A DNA stretch of 64,000 bases from Kribbella sp. VKM Ac-2568 (GTDB taxonomy: Bacteria; Actinomycetota; Actinomycetes; Propionibacteriales; Kribbellaceae): the NCBI RefSeq assembly GCF_004345365.1, contig NZ_SLVF01000010.1, positions 186,001-250,000 of the forward strand, written 5' to 3'. Of the stretch, positions 25,014-31,839 are shown in pieces. Every line of letters starts with the position of its first letter. Position 1 is the first letter of the stretch. Made by a program: the position numbers and the translations under genes. A model generated the notes under the pieces. The model was not told where the DNA came from. It was given only the letters and a program-made list of their open reading frames with translations, and searched no databases.

Positions 25014-25150
25014 CCCCCGATCCAACCACCCCACCCCCACCCATCCACGCAATAACCACCCGAGCCGCCGCACAACCCAAGCAACAAACACCACCCAGAG
25101 CCGAAAGCCGACCGAGGGCCTCATCCATAGCAACCCGCAGTAGTGAACCA
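25014..25150. other. Non-coding Pro/His-codon-like low-complexity stretch
   Basis: This stretch upstream of the acetyltransferase is C- and A-rich on the plus strand (runs such as CACCCCCACCCATCC). It shows no convincing gene, terminator or motif. The acetyltransferase promoter should lie here but I cannot place it. Confidence 0.5.
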
Positions 25151-25340
25151 CCAGCCGAAGCAGGACCAGTGGGGCACAACCTCAGCCAGAGCAGCCAGCC
25201 GACCGACAACACCAGCCAAAGCAGAAGCTTGGGCGCGACATCAGCCAGAGCAGAACCGTGGGCACAACCTCAGCCAGAGGGGAAAGCCGGGCGACGGCAT
25301 CAGCCAGAGGGGATAGCCGGACGACGACACCAGCCACAGA
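25151..25340. repeat. Degenerate 29-30 bp tandem repeats next to tRNA triad 1
   Basis: Units beginning CAGCCAGAG or close variants start at about 25151, 25183, 25212, 25242, 25271, 25301 and 25331, with a period of 29-32 bases. The best pair is CAGCCAGAGGGGAAAGCCGG and CAGCCAGAGGGGATAGCCGG. There are no unique spacers and no protein reading. A related array (27789-27915) occupies the same position beside the second tRNA triad. Confidence 0.75.
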
Positions 25341-25450
25341 CAAGGGGGTGCGGGTGGCGAAGCCCCCGCTCCGCGGGGCGAAGCCCCGCACAAATGACGA
25401 AAGCGGCCAGGCCCACGCTGTTCGTGGGCACAGACCGCCTACCGGTTTCG

Positions 25451-25522
25451 TGGACGATACTGGGATCGAACCAGTGACCTCTTCCGTGTCAGGGAAGCGC
25501 GCTACCGCTGCGCCAATCGTCC
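25451..25522 (-). tRNA. tRNA-Val (GAC), copy 1
   Basis: The acceptor stem GGACGAT/ATCGTCC closes a normal cloverleaf. The anticodon loop CTGACAC gives GAC (valine) and the T loop is GGTTCGATCC. Discriminator A; the CCA end is not encoded. It is the last of a Gly-Cys-Val transcript read leftward. Confidence 0.96.
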
Positions 25523-25541
25523 TAGATCAAAAGGGTTTTCG

Positions 25542-25612
25542 AGGTGGAGACGGGATTCGAACCCGTGTACACGGCTTTGCAGGCCGTTGCCTCGCCTCTC
25601 GGCCACTCCACC
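25542..25612 (-). tRNA. tRNA-Cys (GCA), copy 1
   Basis: The acceptor stem is GGTGGAG/CTCCACC, the anticodon loop CTGCAAA gives GCA (cysteine) and the discriminator is U, as required for cysteinyl-tRNA identity. The T loop is GGTTCGAATCC. CCA is not encoded. Confidence 0.96.
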
Positions 25613-25641
25613 ACAGAGTCTCAGCCTACCGACCTGTTCCG

Positions 25642-25714
25642 AGCGGACGACCGGGTTCGAACCGGCGACCTCAACCTTGGCAAGGTTGCGCTCTACCAAC
25701 TGAGCTACGTCCGC
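25642..25714 (-). tRNA. tRNA-Gly (GCC), copy 1
   Basis: The acceptor stem is GCGGACG/CGTCCGC, the anticodon loop TTGCCAA gives GCC (glycine), the discriminator is U and the T loop is GGTTCGAACC. It is first in the Gly-Cys-Val operon, 51 bases downstream of the promoter-like pair at 25766-25793. Confidence 0.96.
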
Positions 25715-25765
25715 ATCGCTGCCAGTCGCAGTCCGAACTTCCGGCCTGCTTGGTGCGAGAGCAGA

Positions 25766-25793
25766 ACAGTAGCGCACTTTCCCGGGCTGTGAA
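25766..25793 (-). promoter_or_regulatory. Promoter of tRNA triad 1
   Basis: On the minus strand TTCACA and TACTGT are separated by 16 bases, a good housekeeping-sigma match, at the right distance upstream of tRNA-Gly copy 1. The second triad has a similarly placed pair. Confidence 0.65.
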
Positions 25794-25990
25794 AACTCGG
25801 TATCCGGGGTGTCGCACGAACCCTTCCGCAGGCGGGAAAAGTGCCACAGACGTCACATCAGCACCACCAGCAAACCTGCGTGTCGAACCCGCTCGAACCA
25901 TCCGCGATCTAGTAATGCGAATGCCTCTGATTCCCGGGTTTTCCGACCATCGCGGCACCTTGTGTCTAGATCGATCCGGCCGGCAGCGCG

Positions 25991-26860
25991 CTACTTCTCG
26001 AGGATCGTGAGCTCTGCCTGCTCCAGGTAGTCGGCGTCGCCTAGCATTTCGATCTCGGCGATCCGGCCTTCGGAGATCGTGAACGTGAAAACCACCTGTG
26101 GTACGCCGCGATGCGCCCACACAGCACCTGCGAGTCCGTCGACCAGTGCGAGCCTCGCCGCCTGGGCTCGACCCGAGAAGTGCTCGGCGACCGCCGCGGC
26201 GCCACGAACGAGCGATGCCGCACCCCGGGCTGCAACCGCCTCGTCCGCCCGCACAACCACCTCGGGATCGAGCACCTCCAGCAATGCCTCGAAATCTCCA
26301 CTGCGCGAGGCCGCCAGGAACGCGCTGACGATCTCCCGCTGCCTGCTGGAATCGGCCTCGGGAATGTCCGGATTTCCCTGCACGCGCCGGCGAGCCCGGC
26401 TCGCCAACTGCCGCGCGGCCGCGGGGGAGCGCCCGACGATCGGCGCGATGTCGTCGAACGGCATCGCGAACATGTCGTGCAGGACGAACGCGAGCCGCTC
26501 GGCCGGCGTGAGCGTCTCCAGTACTACGAGCAGCGCGAGCCCCACAGAGTCCGCCTGGACCGCTTCGAGCTCGGGGTCCGGTACTTCGTGGTCGGCGAGC
26601 ACGGGGGAGTGCTCCCCGACGGCCTGCTCGGGGCGCGACCGGCGCAGGCGGAGCATGTCCAGGCAGATCCGCCCGACGACGGTGGTCAGCCAGCCGCCGA
26701 GGTTGTCGATCGAAGCCGGATCGGACCGGCTGAGCCGGATCCACGATTCCTGGACCGCATCCTCGGCCTCCTGCTGCGATCCGAGCATCCGGTAGGCCAC
26801 TGCCCGCAGGTGGTCCCGGTTCTCCTCGAAACGAGCCGCGAGCCAGTCGTCTTCGCGCAT
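25991..26860 (-). CDS. ECF sigma factor with C-terminal NTF2/SnoaL-like domain (SigJ/ECF41-like)
   Basis: A 289-residue RNA polymerase sigma factor. Region 2 is FEENRDHLRAVAYRMLGSQQ through AEDAVQESWIRL (residues 10-45). Region 4 spans about 110-160, with LTPAERLAFVLHDMFAMPFD and VGRSPAAARQLASRARRRV. The last 120 residues form a SnoaL-like fold (AFLAASRSGDFEALLEVLDP...), which in ECF41-type factors regulates activity in cis. The DGGGR motif of classical ECF41 C-domains is not evident. No anti-sigma gene is adjacent. ATG 26860 is preferred to GTG 26869. The divergent flavoprotein gene at 26978 may be a target. Confidence 0.88.
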   Translation of the reverse strand: MREDDWLAARFEENRDHLRAVAYRMLGSQQEAEDAVQESWIRLSRSDPASIDNLGGWLTTVVGRICLDMLRLRRSRPEQAVGEHSPVLADHEVPDPELEAVQADSVGLALLVVLETLTPAERLAFVLHDMFAMPFDDIAPIVGRSPAAARQLASRARRRVQGNPDIPEADSSRQREIVSAFLAASRSGDFEALLEVLDPEVVVRADEAVAARGAASLVRGAAAVAEHFSGRAQAARLALVDGLAGAVWAHRGVPQVVFTFTISEGRIAEIEMLGDADYLEQAELTILEK

Positions 26861-26977
26861 GGCAATCACTCTTTCATCCGGCGACGGTCACACCTTCGGT
26901 TCGGCGTCCGTCATGGGGGTGACGGAGCGAACCCCGCAGATGTGACACTGCAGGACCACACCCCGAGGAGAGCACTC

Positions 26978-27433
26978 GTGACAGACCCCGCGCCCCGGAG
27001 CCTCGAGGCTCGCCGGCAGGACACCCTGAAGCGCCTGGAGACCGACGTCGACGCCTGGGTGTCGACCGCCTCAGCCGACGGTACGCCGTACTTGATGCCC
27101 CTGTCGTTTCTCTGGGAGAACGGCACCCTCCTGCTCTCCACGGCCAAGAACAACCCCACAAGTCGCAACCTCCAGGCCAACCCCATGGTGCACCTGTCCA
27201 TCGGCGAGACCCGAGACGTAGTCCTCATCACCGGCACCGCCGAAGTCCTCAAACCCGAAGCCCTGACTCTGGAGACCGGAGACACCTTCGCGACCAAGAC
27301 CGGCTTCGACCCCAGAGCACTGAAGAGCCCATACCTGTACTTCCGCGTGACCCCAGACCGAATCCAAGCCTGGCGCGAGGTCAACGAACTCCCCAACCGA
27401 GACCTGATGCTCAACAGCACCTGGCTCACCTGA
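26978..27433 (+). CDS. PPOX-fold flavin/F420-dependent oxidoreductase family protein
   Basis: A 151-residue split-barrel protein of the pyridoxamine phosphate oxidase-like family, often F420-dependent in actinobacteria. Visible traits are DAWVSTASADGTPYLMPLSF, the strand TLLLSTAKNNPTSRNL and VHLSIGETRDVVLITGTAEV. GTG 26978 follows GAGGAG at seven bases. Cofactor choice (FMN or F420) cannot be decided from sequence alone. It is divergent from the ECF sigma gene and lies between the two duplicated tRNA triads. Confidence 0.85.
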   Translation: MTDPAPRSLEARRQDTLKRLETDVDAWVSTASADGTPYLMPLSFLWENGTLLLSTAKNNPTSRNLQANPMVHLSIGETRDVVLITGTAEVLKPEALTLETGDTFATKTGFDPRALKSPYLYFRVTPDRIQAWREVNELPNRDLMLNSTWLT

Positions 27434-27564
27434 CAGCCGAAACACCAGCCAGCGAAGCAGCCGGCAAGCCACAAGCCGCGCCCGCATCCAGCCACAACAA
27501 CCCGCCACCGACGAGCCCGCCACCCGCTCGTCCCGCCGGCGCCCCCGACCCCGCGCAGTGGTAG
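27434..27564. other. Gap without a gene after the PPOX-fold gene
   Basis: CAGCCA-containing low-complexity sequence that resembles decayed units of the 30-bp repeat family. No terminator with a convincing stem was found. Confidence 0.4.
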
Positions 27565-27690
27565 AGACCTCGGACAGGTGCTGGGCACCTGGGACAGGTT
27601 GTGGGGACCTCGGACAGGTTCTGGGACCACGACCTCGTACGGGTTGTGGGGACCTCGGACAGGTTGTGGGGACCGGGGACAAGCCATTTC
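27565..27690 (+). repeat. Degenerate ~20-bp tandem repeats (GGGGACCTCGGACAGGTTGT type)
   Basis: Five to six head-to-tail variants of ACCTCGGACAGGTTGTGGGG, some with CTGGGACAGG or CTCGTACGGG changes. Two exact copies lie near 27606 and 27651. They are in a gene-free stretch between the PPOX-fold gene and tRNA triad 2 and have no counterpart at triad 1. Confidence 0.8.
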
Positions 27691-27788
27691 GTGTCCAAGG
27701 TCCCGACTTCCTGTCCGAGCCCGCACCTTGTGCACGTAACCGGGGGGCGGGGTCAGCCACAGTGGAAACCGTGCGGGCACGGGGCGTC

Positions 27789-27915
27789 AGTCGCAGCAGA
27801 GGCCGTGGTCACAACCTCAGCCAGACGAGAGAGCCGGGAGACGGCATGAGCCAGAGGGGAGAGCCGGGAGACAACATGAGCCAGAGAGGAAAGCCGGGAG
27901 GCGGCACCAGCCACA
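27789..27915. repeat. Degenerate 30-bp tandem repeats next to tRNA triad 2
   Basis: Units starting CAGCCAGA or GAGCCAGAG at about 27820, 27848, 27878 and 27908, with a weaker unit near 27789. The clearest pair is AGCCAGAGGGGAGAGCCGGG and AGCCAGAGAGGAAAGCCGGG. Same family and orientation as 25151-25340. Confidence 0.75.
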
Positions 27916-28026
27916 GACAAGGGGGTGCGGGTGGCGAAGCCCCCGCTCTGCGGGCGAAGCCCCGCACAAATGACGAAAGCGGCCAGGCCCACGCTGTTCG
28001 TGGGCACAGACCGCCTACCGGTTTCG

Positions 28027-28098
28027 TGGACGATACTGGGATCGAACCAGTGACCTCTTCCGTGTCAGGGAAGCGCGCTACCGCTGCGCCAATCGTCC
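28027..28098 (-). tRNA. tRNA-Val (GAC), copy 2
   Basis: Sequence identical to the copy at 25451-25522: acceptor GGACGAT/ATCGTCC, anticodon GAC, discriminator A. Confidence 0.96.
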
Positions 28099-28117
28099 TA
28101 GATCAAAAGGGTTTTCG

Positions 28118-28188
28118 AGGTGGAGACGGGATTCGAACCCGTGTACACGGCTTTGCAGGCCGTTGCCTCGCCTCTCGGCCACTCCACC
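28118..28188 (-). tRNA. tRNA-Cys (GCA), copy 2
   Basis: Sequence identical to the copy at 25542-25612: acceptor GGTGGAG/CTCCACC, anticodon GCA, discriminator U. Confidence 0.96.
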
Positions 28189-28221
28189 AAGTGAGAAAGC
28201 TGGCCTGCCGAACCCTCTCCG

Positions 28222-28294
28222 AGCGGACGACCGGGTTCGAACCGGCGACCTCAACCTTGGCAAGGTTGCGCTCTACCAACTGAGCTACGTCCGC
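28222..28294 (-). tRNA. tRNA-Gly (GCC), copy 2
   Basis: Identical to the copy at 25642-25714: acceptor GCGGACG/CGTCCGC, anticodon GCC, discriminator U. First tRNA of the second triad. Confidence 0.96.
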
Positions 28295-28332
28295 GTTGCG
28301 ACCGGGTTTTCGTTCCCCTCGGCGCGAGAAGA

Positions 28333-28360
28333 ACATTAGCCCATCCTCGCTGGAGTTCAA
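28333..28360 (-). promoter_or_regulatory. Promoter of tRNA triad 2
   Basis: Minus-strand TTGAAC and TAATGT with a 16-base spacer, 38 bases upstream of tRNA-Gly copy 2. It is close to the consensus and differs in sequence from the triad 1 promoter, so both triads look independently expressed. Confidence 0.7.
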
Positions 28361-28507
28361 AAACGGGGGTCACCTTCCGGCCCACCGATGGTCATCGGCC
28401 GGTCACACAACGCCTGCGCCACAGGGCCTCCGGGGAGCGAGGTGGGCCTGCGGCGACGGATCTGCGGGGTGGCGGCATAGGGTGTCTCCCGGTTGGAAGG
28501 AGTACTG

Positions 28508-29326
28508 ATGATCATCTGGCTGAACGGCGCCCTGCGGGACGAGTCGGCTGCCATCTCGCCGCTGGACCACGGGCTGACCACCGGTGACGGGGTCTTCGAG
28601 ACGCTGAAGATCGTGGACGGGCAACCGTTCGCGGTGAGCAAGCACCTCGACCGGCTGGTCGTCTCGGCGACCGGGCTGGGACTGCCGGCGCCGGACCTGG
28701 CGCAGGTGCGTGACGCGATCGCCACTGTTGTAAAGGCGGACCCGGACATCGCGTTCGGCCGGCTGCGGATCACGTACACCGGCGGGGTCTCACCGCTGTC
28801 CTCCGATCGCGGCACGGTCGGGCCGACGCTGATCGTCGCGTCCCAGGCGATCGAGAAGCCCGCATCGAGCTCGGCGATCGTGACGGTCCCGTGGGTCCGC
28901 AACGAGCGAAGCGCCGTCGCCGGTCTGAAGACGACCTCGTACGCCGAGAACGTCCGCGCGCTCGCGTATGCCAAGGCGCGCGGCGGGAGCGAGGCGATCT
29001 TCGCAAACACCGTCGGCAACCTCTGCGAGGGGACCGGCTCGAACGTCTTCTGCGTCTTCGACGGCGAACTGGTCACCCCGACCCTCGAGTCGGGCGCCCT
29101 CGCCGGAGTCACCCGGAATCTGGTCATCGCCTGGTTCGGCGCGGTCGAGCGTGATGTGCCGCTGAGCCGCTTGGCCGAGGCGGATGAGATCTTCCTTACG
29201 TCCACCACCCGCGACGTCCAGGCCATCCACCGGGCCGACGACCGCGACCTGGCCGCCCCGGGCGAAGTCACCGCAGCCGTCGCCAAGGTCTTCGCGGCAC
29301 GCTCCGCCGAAGACCTCGACCCGTAA
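28508..29326 (+). CDS. pabC: Aminotransferase class IV, 4-amino-4-deoxychorismate lyase-like
   Basis: A 272-residue PLP enzyme of the class IV aminotransferase/lyase fold. The N-terminus ISPLDHGLTTGDGVFET is typical. The PLP lysine is in VAGLKTTSYAENVRAL and the AIFANTVGNLCEGTGSNVF block matches PabC and D-amino acid aminotransferases. PabC releases p-aminobenzoate for folate; the alternative is a D-amino or branched-chain aminotransferase. ATG 28508 follows GGAAGGAG. It is a monocistronic gene ending before the hairpin 29408-29438. Confidence 0.82.
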   Translation: MIIWLNGALRDESAAISPLDHGLTTGDGVFETLKIVDGQPFAVSKHLDRLVVSATGLGLPAPDLAQVRDAIATVVKADPDIAFGRLRITYTGGVSPLSSDRGTVGPTLIVASQAIEKPASSSAIVTVPWVRNERSAVAGLKTTSYAENVRALAYAKARGGSEAIFANTVGNLCEGTGSNVFCVFDGELVTPTLESGALAGVTRNLVIAWFGAVERDVPLSRLAEADEIFLTSTTRDVQAIHRADDRDLAAPGEVTAAVAKVFAARSAEDLDP

Positions 29327-29407
29327 CCACCGAAGCGACCGCACCACGAGCACCCCACGCGGCAGAGCGCAGTACGAGATCACCCCGCGGCACGTAGTAC
29401 GGGAGCA

Positions 29408-29438
29408 GTACGCCGAGCGGTGGGGGCGCTCGGCGTAC
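29408..29438. terminator. Terminator between convergent pabC-like and CGNR genes
   Basis: GTACGCCGAGCG pairs perfectly with CGCTCGGCGTAC around a 7-base loop (GTGGGGG). The stem lies between two convergent stops. Confidence 0.8.
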
Positions 29439-29446
29439 CTGGTCGG

Positions 29447-30007
29447 CTACTCGCCGGCGGACTTGCGGCGTTCGCGGTAGGCGGCGACGTGCAAGCGGTT
29501 GCCGCAGGTCCGGGCGTCGCAGTACCGCTTGGACCGGTTGCGCGACAGGTCGATCAGCGCGTCGTCGCAGTCCGGTGCCTCGCAGCGGCGCAGGCGCTCG
29601 CGCTCACCGGCCGAGATCACCTGGGCGAGCGCGATCCCGCACTCGACGGTGATCCGGCAGGTCAGCGAGGCGCCGTCCCGGGAGTAGTGGATGTGCCACG
29701 GGTGCCCGTCGTGGTTGGTGAGCCGTGGCGTGGTGGTCCCGCGGGCGACGATCGCGTTGATCATCGCGGCGGCGTCGGCGTCGGAGTCGGTGGTGAAGAC
29801 CGGGGCGAACAGCGGCCGCAGGTCGCGGACGTCCTGCAGATCGGTGTCCGTCAGGTTCCCGACCGCGCTGAACTCCCGCTCGTGGACGAATTTCTCCAGG
29901 TCCTCGAGCGTCTCCATGGTGTCGACCTGGCTACTGGGTCCGGGCAGGGTGTTGACGAGTCGGACCAGCGTGGCGAGCGCGTGCTCGGTGTCGTGCGAGA
30001 AAGTCAC
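29447..30007 (-). CDS. CGNR zinc-finger domain protein (predicted regulator)
   Basis: A 186-residue protein with the actinobacterial ABATE/CGNR layout. The N-terminal domain (residues 1-130) is of stress-related type, followed by a treble-clef zinc finger RRCEAPDCDDALIDLSRNRS and RYCDARTCGNRLHVAAYRER. Four Cys ligate zinc and the CGNR motif names the family. It probably binds nucleic acid; targets are unknown. It reads away from tRNA-Val(CAC), and the 132-base gap should contain both promoters. Confidence 0.87.
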   Translation of the reverse strand: MTFSHDTEHALATLVRLVNTLPGPSSQVDTMETLEDLEKFVHEREFSAVGNLTDTDLQDVRDLRPLFAPVFTTDSDADAAAMINAIVARGTTTPRLTNHDGHPWHIHYSRDGASLTCRITVECGIALAQVISAGERERLRRCEAPDCDDALIDLSRNRSKRYCDARTCGNRLHVAAYRERRKSAGE

Positions 30008-30139
30008 AGTGATGTCTCCAACGCGACGGGGTCTCCGTCTTGCAGACAGAGTAGCCCGGCCCGATTCGTACGTCGCGGATCAATGCGCTATGGTTTCACC
30101 CGCACGGCAACACAGTGCAACATCGAGAACAACAGATCC

Positions 30140-30211
30140 GGGCGATTGGCGCAGTGGTAGCGCGCTTCGTTCACACCGAAGAGGTCACTGGTTCGAACCC
30201 AGTATCGCCCA
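30140..30211 (+). tRNA. tRNA-Val (CAC)
   Basis: The acceptor stem is GGGCGAT/ATCGCCC, the anticodon loop TTCACAC gives CAC (valine), the T loop is GGTTCGAACCC and the discriminator is A; no encoded CCA. Its 3' half overlaps the end of an integrase pseudogene read from the other strand, as expected for an attachment site used by an integrative element. Confidence 0.96.
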
Positions 30212-30230
30212 CAGCAGGAAGCAGCAGGTC

Positions 30231-30266
30231 AGAGCGGGAACCCGGCACCAGCCGAGTCCCCGCTCT
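30231..30266 (+). terminator. Terminator-like hairpin after tRNA-Val(CAC)
   Basis: AGAGCGGG pairs with CCCGCTCT, with an inner CGGC/GCCG stem, 20 bases past the tRNA. On the other strand it lies inside the integrase C-terminal coding sequence. Confidence 0.6.
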
Positions 30267-30285
30267 CGTCATTTCAGCCCTCGTC
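30240..30285. repeat. Imperfect direct repeat, copy 1 (beside tRNA-Val)
   Basis: ACCCGGCACCAGCCGAGTCC and on to TTTCAGCCCTCGTC match 31790-31836 with few changes. Copy 1 is within the integrase 3' end. Confidence 0.75.
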
Positions 30286-31320
30286 AGGCAGCGAAAGTCA
30301 GCGAGAGCGTCCAAGACCCTCTCCTGGGAGCCTCCTTGGACGTGGGTGTAGATCGCCAGCGTGGTTGTCGGGCGCTCGTGTGCCATCACCCGCTGTACGT
30401 CGGGAGCCGGCACACCCGAGGTGATCAGCCACGAGGCGTATGAGTGGCGGAGGTCGTGGAACCTGAGCCCGCCCTCGCCGTGTCTCGCGATTGCCTTGAC
30501 TGCCTGAACAGCGGTCGAGAACACCTCGGACATGTCGCCGGTCGGCGTCGGCCAGGTCGCCCGGAACTTCTCACCCTCCTCGGTGACCGCGCCGAGCAAC
30601 TCAGCCCGAACAAGAGCTGGCCGCCAGATGCGCGCCCTGAACAACGTCTTTCGGAGCGGTGTCCCGGCTTCGTTAATGAAGACCTCACCGGCCGGGCCGG
30701 TGCCGTACTCATCCCGATGACGCTTCAGCAGGGTCACTCACCATGGACGGCAGCGGAACGACGCGGCGCCCGGCACGCGACTTCGGGTAATGCTTCGACG
30801 TCACATGCCCGCTGACTTCAATGGCAACGCGCTCTACTCGCAAAGTGCCGGCACTGAGGTCGATCGATTCCCAACGGAGTCCGATGCACTCTCCCCAGCG
30901 AAGCCCCGTTCCGCCAGCCAGTGCGACCAAACGCCGATGACGGGGGATTGGCGGGTAGGGTTGCTCTGTGAAGGCCTCCCGGCTGATGGTCTGCCGGTCG
31001 CCTGCTTGCTGTCGCTTCTTCGGCAGCCTGACCCCAGCCGCCGCATTGATCGCGATCAGCCCGTCCCGAATGGCTGCCTTCAGTTCGGCGCCGAACAGCC
31101 GGTGGCATTCGGTCACAGTCGCGGGGGATTGGTGTGCGGAGAGCTGTGTAACCACTTCTGCACTGACGAATGATCGATAGCGGCCAGCGGAGCGTTAGCC
31201 CACCGAGGCAGGAAATGCGTGCGCAGCAGGGAGAGGTCTCGTGCCCTGGTGGTGAGCTCGACGTTGTGCGAGTCGAGCCATTCGGCCGCACACCTGGCGA
31301 TGATCTGCGCTGAGAAATGG

Positions 31321-31758
31321 TTACTCTGTCATCTTTACGAAACCTTCCTGGACTAGCTGTGTCGTCCTGGCCATGGCGTTCCTGTCGACGACGATGTCCG
31401 GGAGCAGGTCCTCGTTTCCCCAGCCGTGTGCCTTCGCGGTGGCACCGCAAAGTTCGACTTTCACGCCGCTCCCCATGAGATTGGCGAGCAGGTCCTTGTA
31501 GGGGTTACCCGAGGCGATGCCACGCTCGGCGTTGTATGCGTCGTCGTGCAGAGTGGCGTGACCGGCGTTGGTATGGAAGACGGCAATGACGTCCGATGTG
31601 GCCTGCCATTCGGCGACATCGTCGCGGGTAAGTCCGAGGTGGAAGAGCGACGCGGGCAGGTCGCCCTCGAAAGCCAACGCCCCGATGCTGTAAACGACTC
31701 TGACATCAGACAGTTCGACAGGCACATCAATGTGCAATGGCTTCGCTGCAGCTTTCAT
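31321..31758 (-). CDS. DsrE family protein
   Basis: A 145-residue single-domain protein of the DsrE/DsrF-like fold (VRVVYSIGALAFEGDL, GNPYKDLLANLMGSGVKVEL with the Cys in ELCGATAKAHGW). Members include sulfur-relay carriers and proteins of unknown role; the Cys is where sulfur-carrying members bind persulfide. The start ATG 31758 follows GGAAGG at seven bases. It is downstream of the arylsulfatase on the same strand (81-base gap holding repeat copy 2). Its stop is immediately followed by the truncated integrase. Confidence 0.82.
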   Translation of the reverse strand: MKAAAKPLHIDVPVELSDVRVVYSIGALAFEGDLPASLFHLGLTRDDVAEWQATSDVIAVFHTNAGHATLHDDAYNAERGIASGNPYKDLLANLMGSGVKVELCGATAKAHGWGNEDLLPDIVVDRNAMARTTQLVQEGFVKMTE

Positions 31759-31789
31759 TTCATTTCCTTCCGAGGGGGCGAAGAAAGCC

Positions 31790-31836
31790 ACCCGGCACCG
31801 GCCGAGTCCCCCGCTCTCGCTGTTTCAACCTTCGTC
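31790..31836. repeat. Imperfect direct repeat, copy 2 (between sulfatase and DsrE gene)
   Basis: ACCCGGCACCGGCCGAGTCC and on to TTTCAACCTTCGTC, matching 30240-30285. It sits between the arylsulfatase stop and the DsrE start. No tRNA remnant is attached, so it is not a plain att site. Confidence 0.75.
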
Positions 31837-31839
31837 CGC

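Larger units (their letters stand above)
25328..25612. repeat. Segmental direct repeat, copy 1 (with tRNA-Val and tRNA-Cys)
   Basis: This block is almost identical to 27905-28188: the same CACCAGCCACAGACAAGGGG start, the same GC-rich hairpin GGCGAAGCCCCCGC region (one base shorter in copy 2) and the same two tRNA genes and spacer. The tRNA-Gly genes are also identical, but the short spacers before them differ. Confidence 0.92.
27905..28188. repeat. Segmental direct repeat, copy 2 (with tRNA-Val and tRNA-Cys)
   Basis: Nearly identical to 25328-25612; visible differences are in the GC-rich hairpin (CTCTGCGGGCG against CTCCGCGGGGCG). Identity stops right after tRNA-Cys and resumes at tRNA-Gly. 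Confidence 0.92.
30171..31316 (-). pseudogene. Tyrosine recombinase/integrase remnant at tRNA-Val(CAC)
   Basis: The pieces of one integrase lie in three frames. The SAM-like N-domain (AAEWLDSHNVELTTRARDL) is at 31150-31316, the first half of the catalytic domain (GGTGLRWGECIGLRW, first Arg) at 30730-31150 and the rest (LRFHDLRHSYASWL, MAHERPTTTLAIYTHV with the Tyr nucleophile) at 30171-30730. Frames break near 31147 (after QKW; one base missing) and near 30725. The extreme N-terminus is gone and the remnant abuts the DsrE stop. The 3' end reads into the tRNA. It resembles integrases of actinomycete integrative elements; it should be inactive. Confidence 0.88.

Noticed and set aside
25151..25340. 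CRISPR array
   Set aside because: The 30-bp periodic units abut each other without unique spacers and diverge from one another; no cas genes are present.
25258..26010. Protein-like frames through the tRNA triads (reading TGIEPVTSSVS and GDGIRTRVHGF)
   Set aside because: These are translations of tRNA-Val and tRNA-Cys sequences, a well-known artefact; the same appears at 27558-28283.
26111..26977. Long upstream extension of the PPOX-fold gene over the sigma factor
   Set aside because: The extension is antisense to the sigma factor; the GTG at 26978 has a good ribosome site and gives the normal family length.
30240..31836. attL/attR pair of the integrated element
   Set aside because: The imperfect repeat does not include the tRNA 3' end at its right copy, so it cannot be called a true att duplication.
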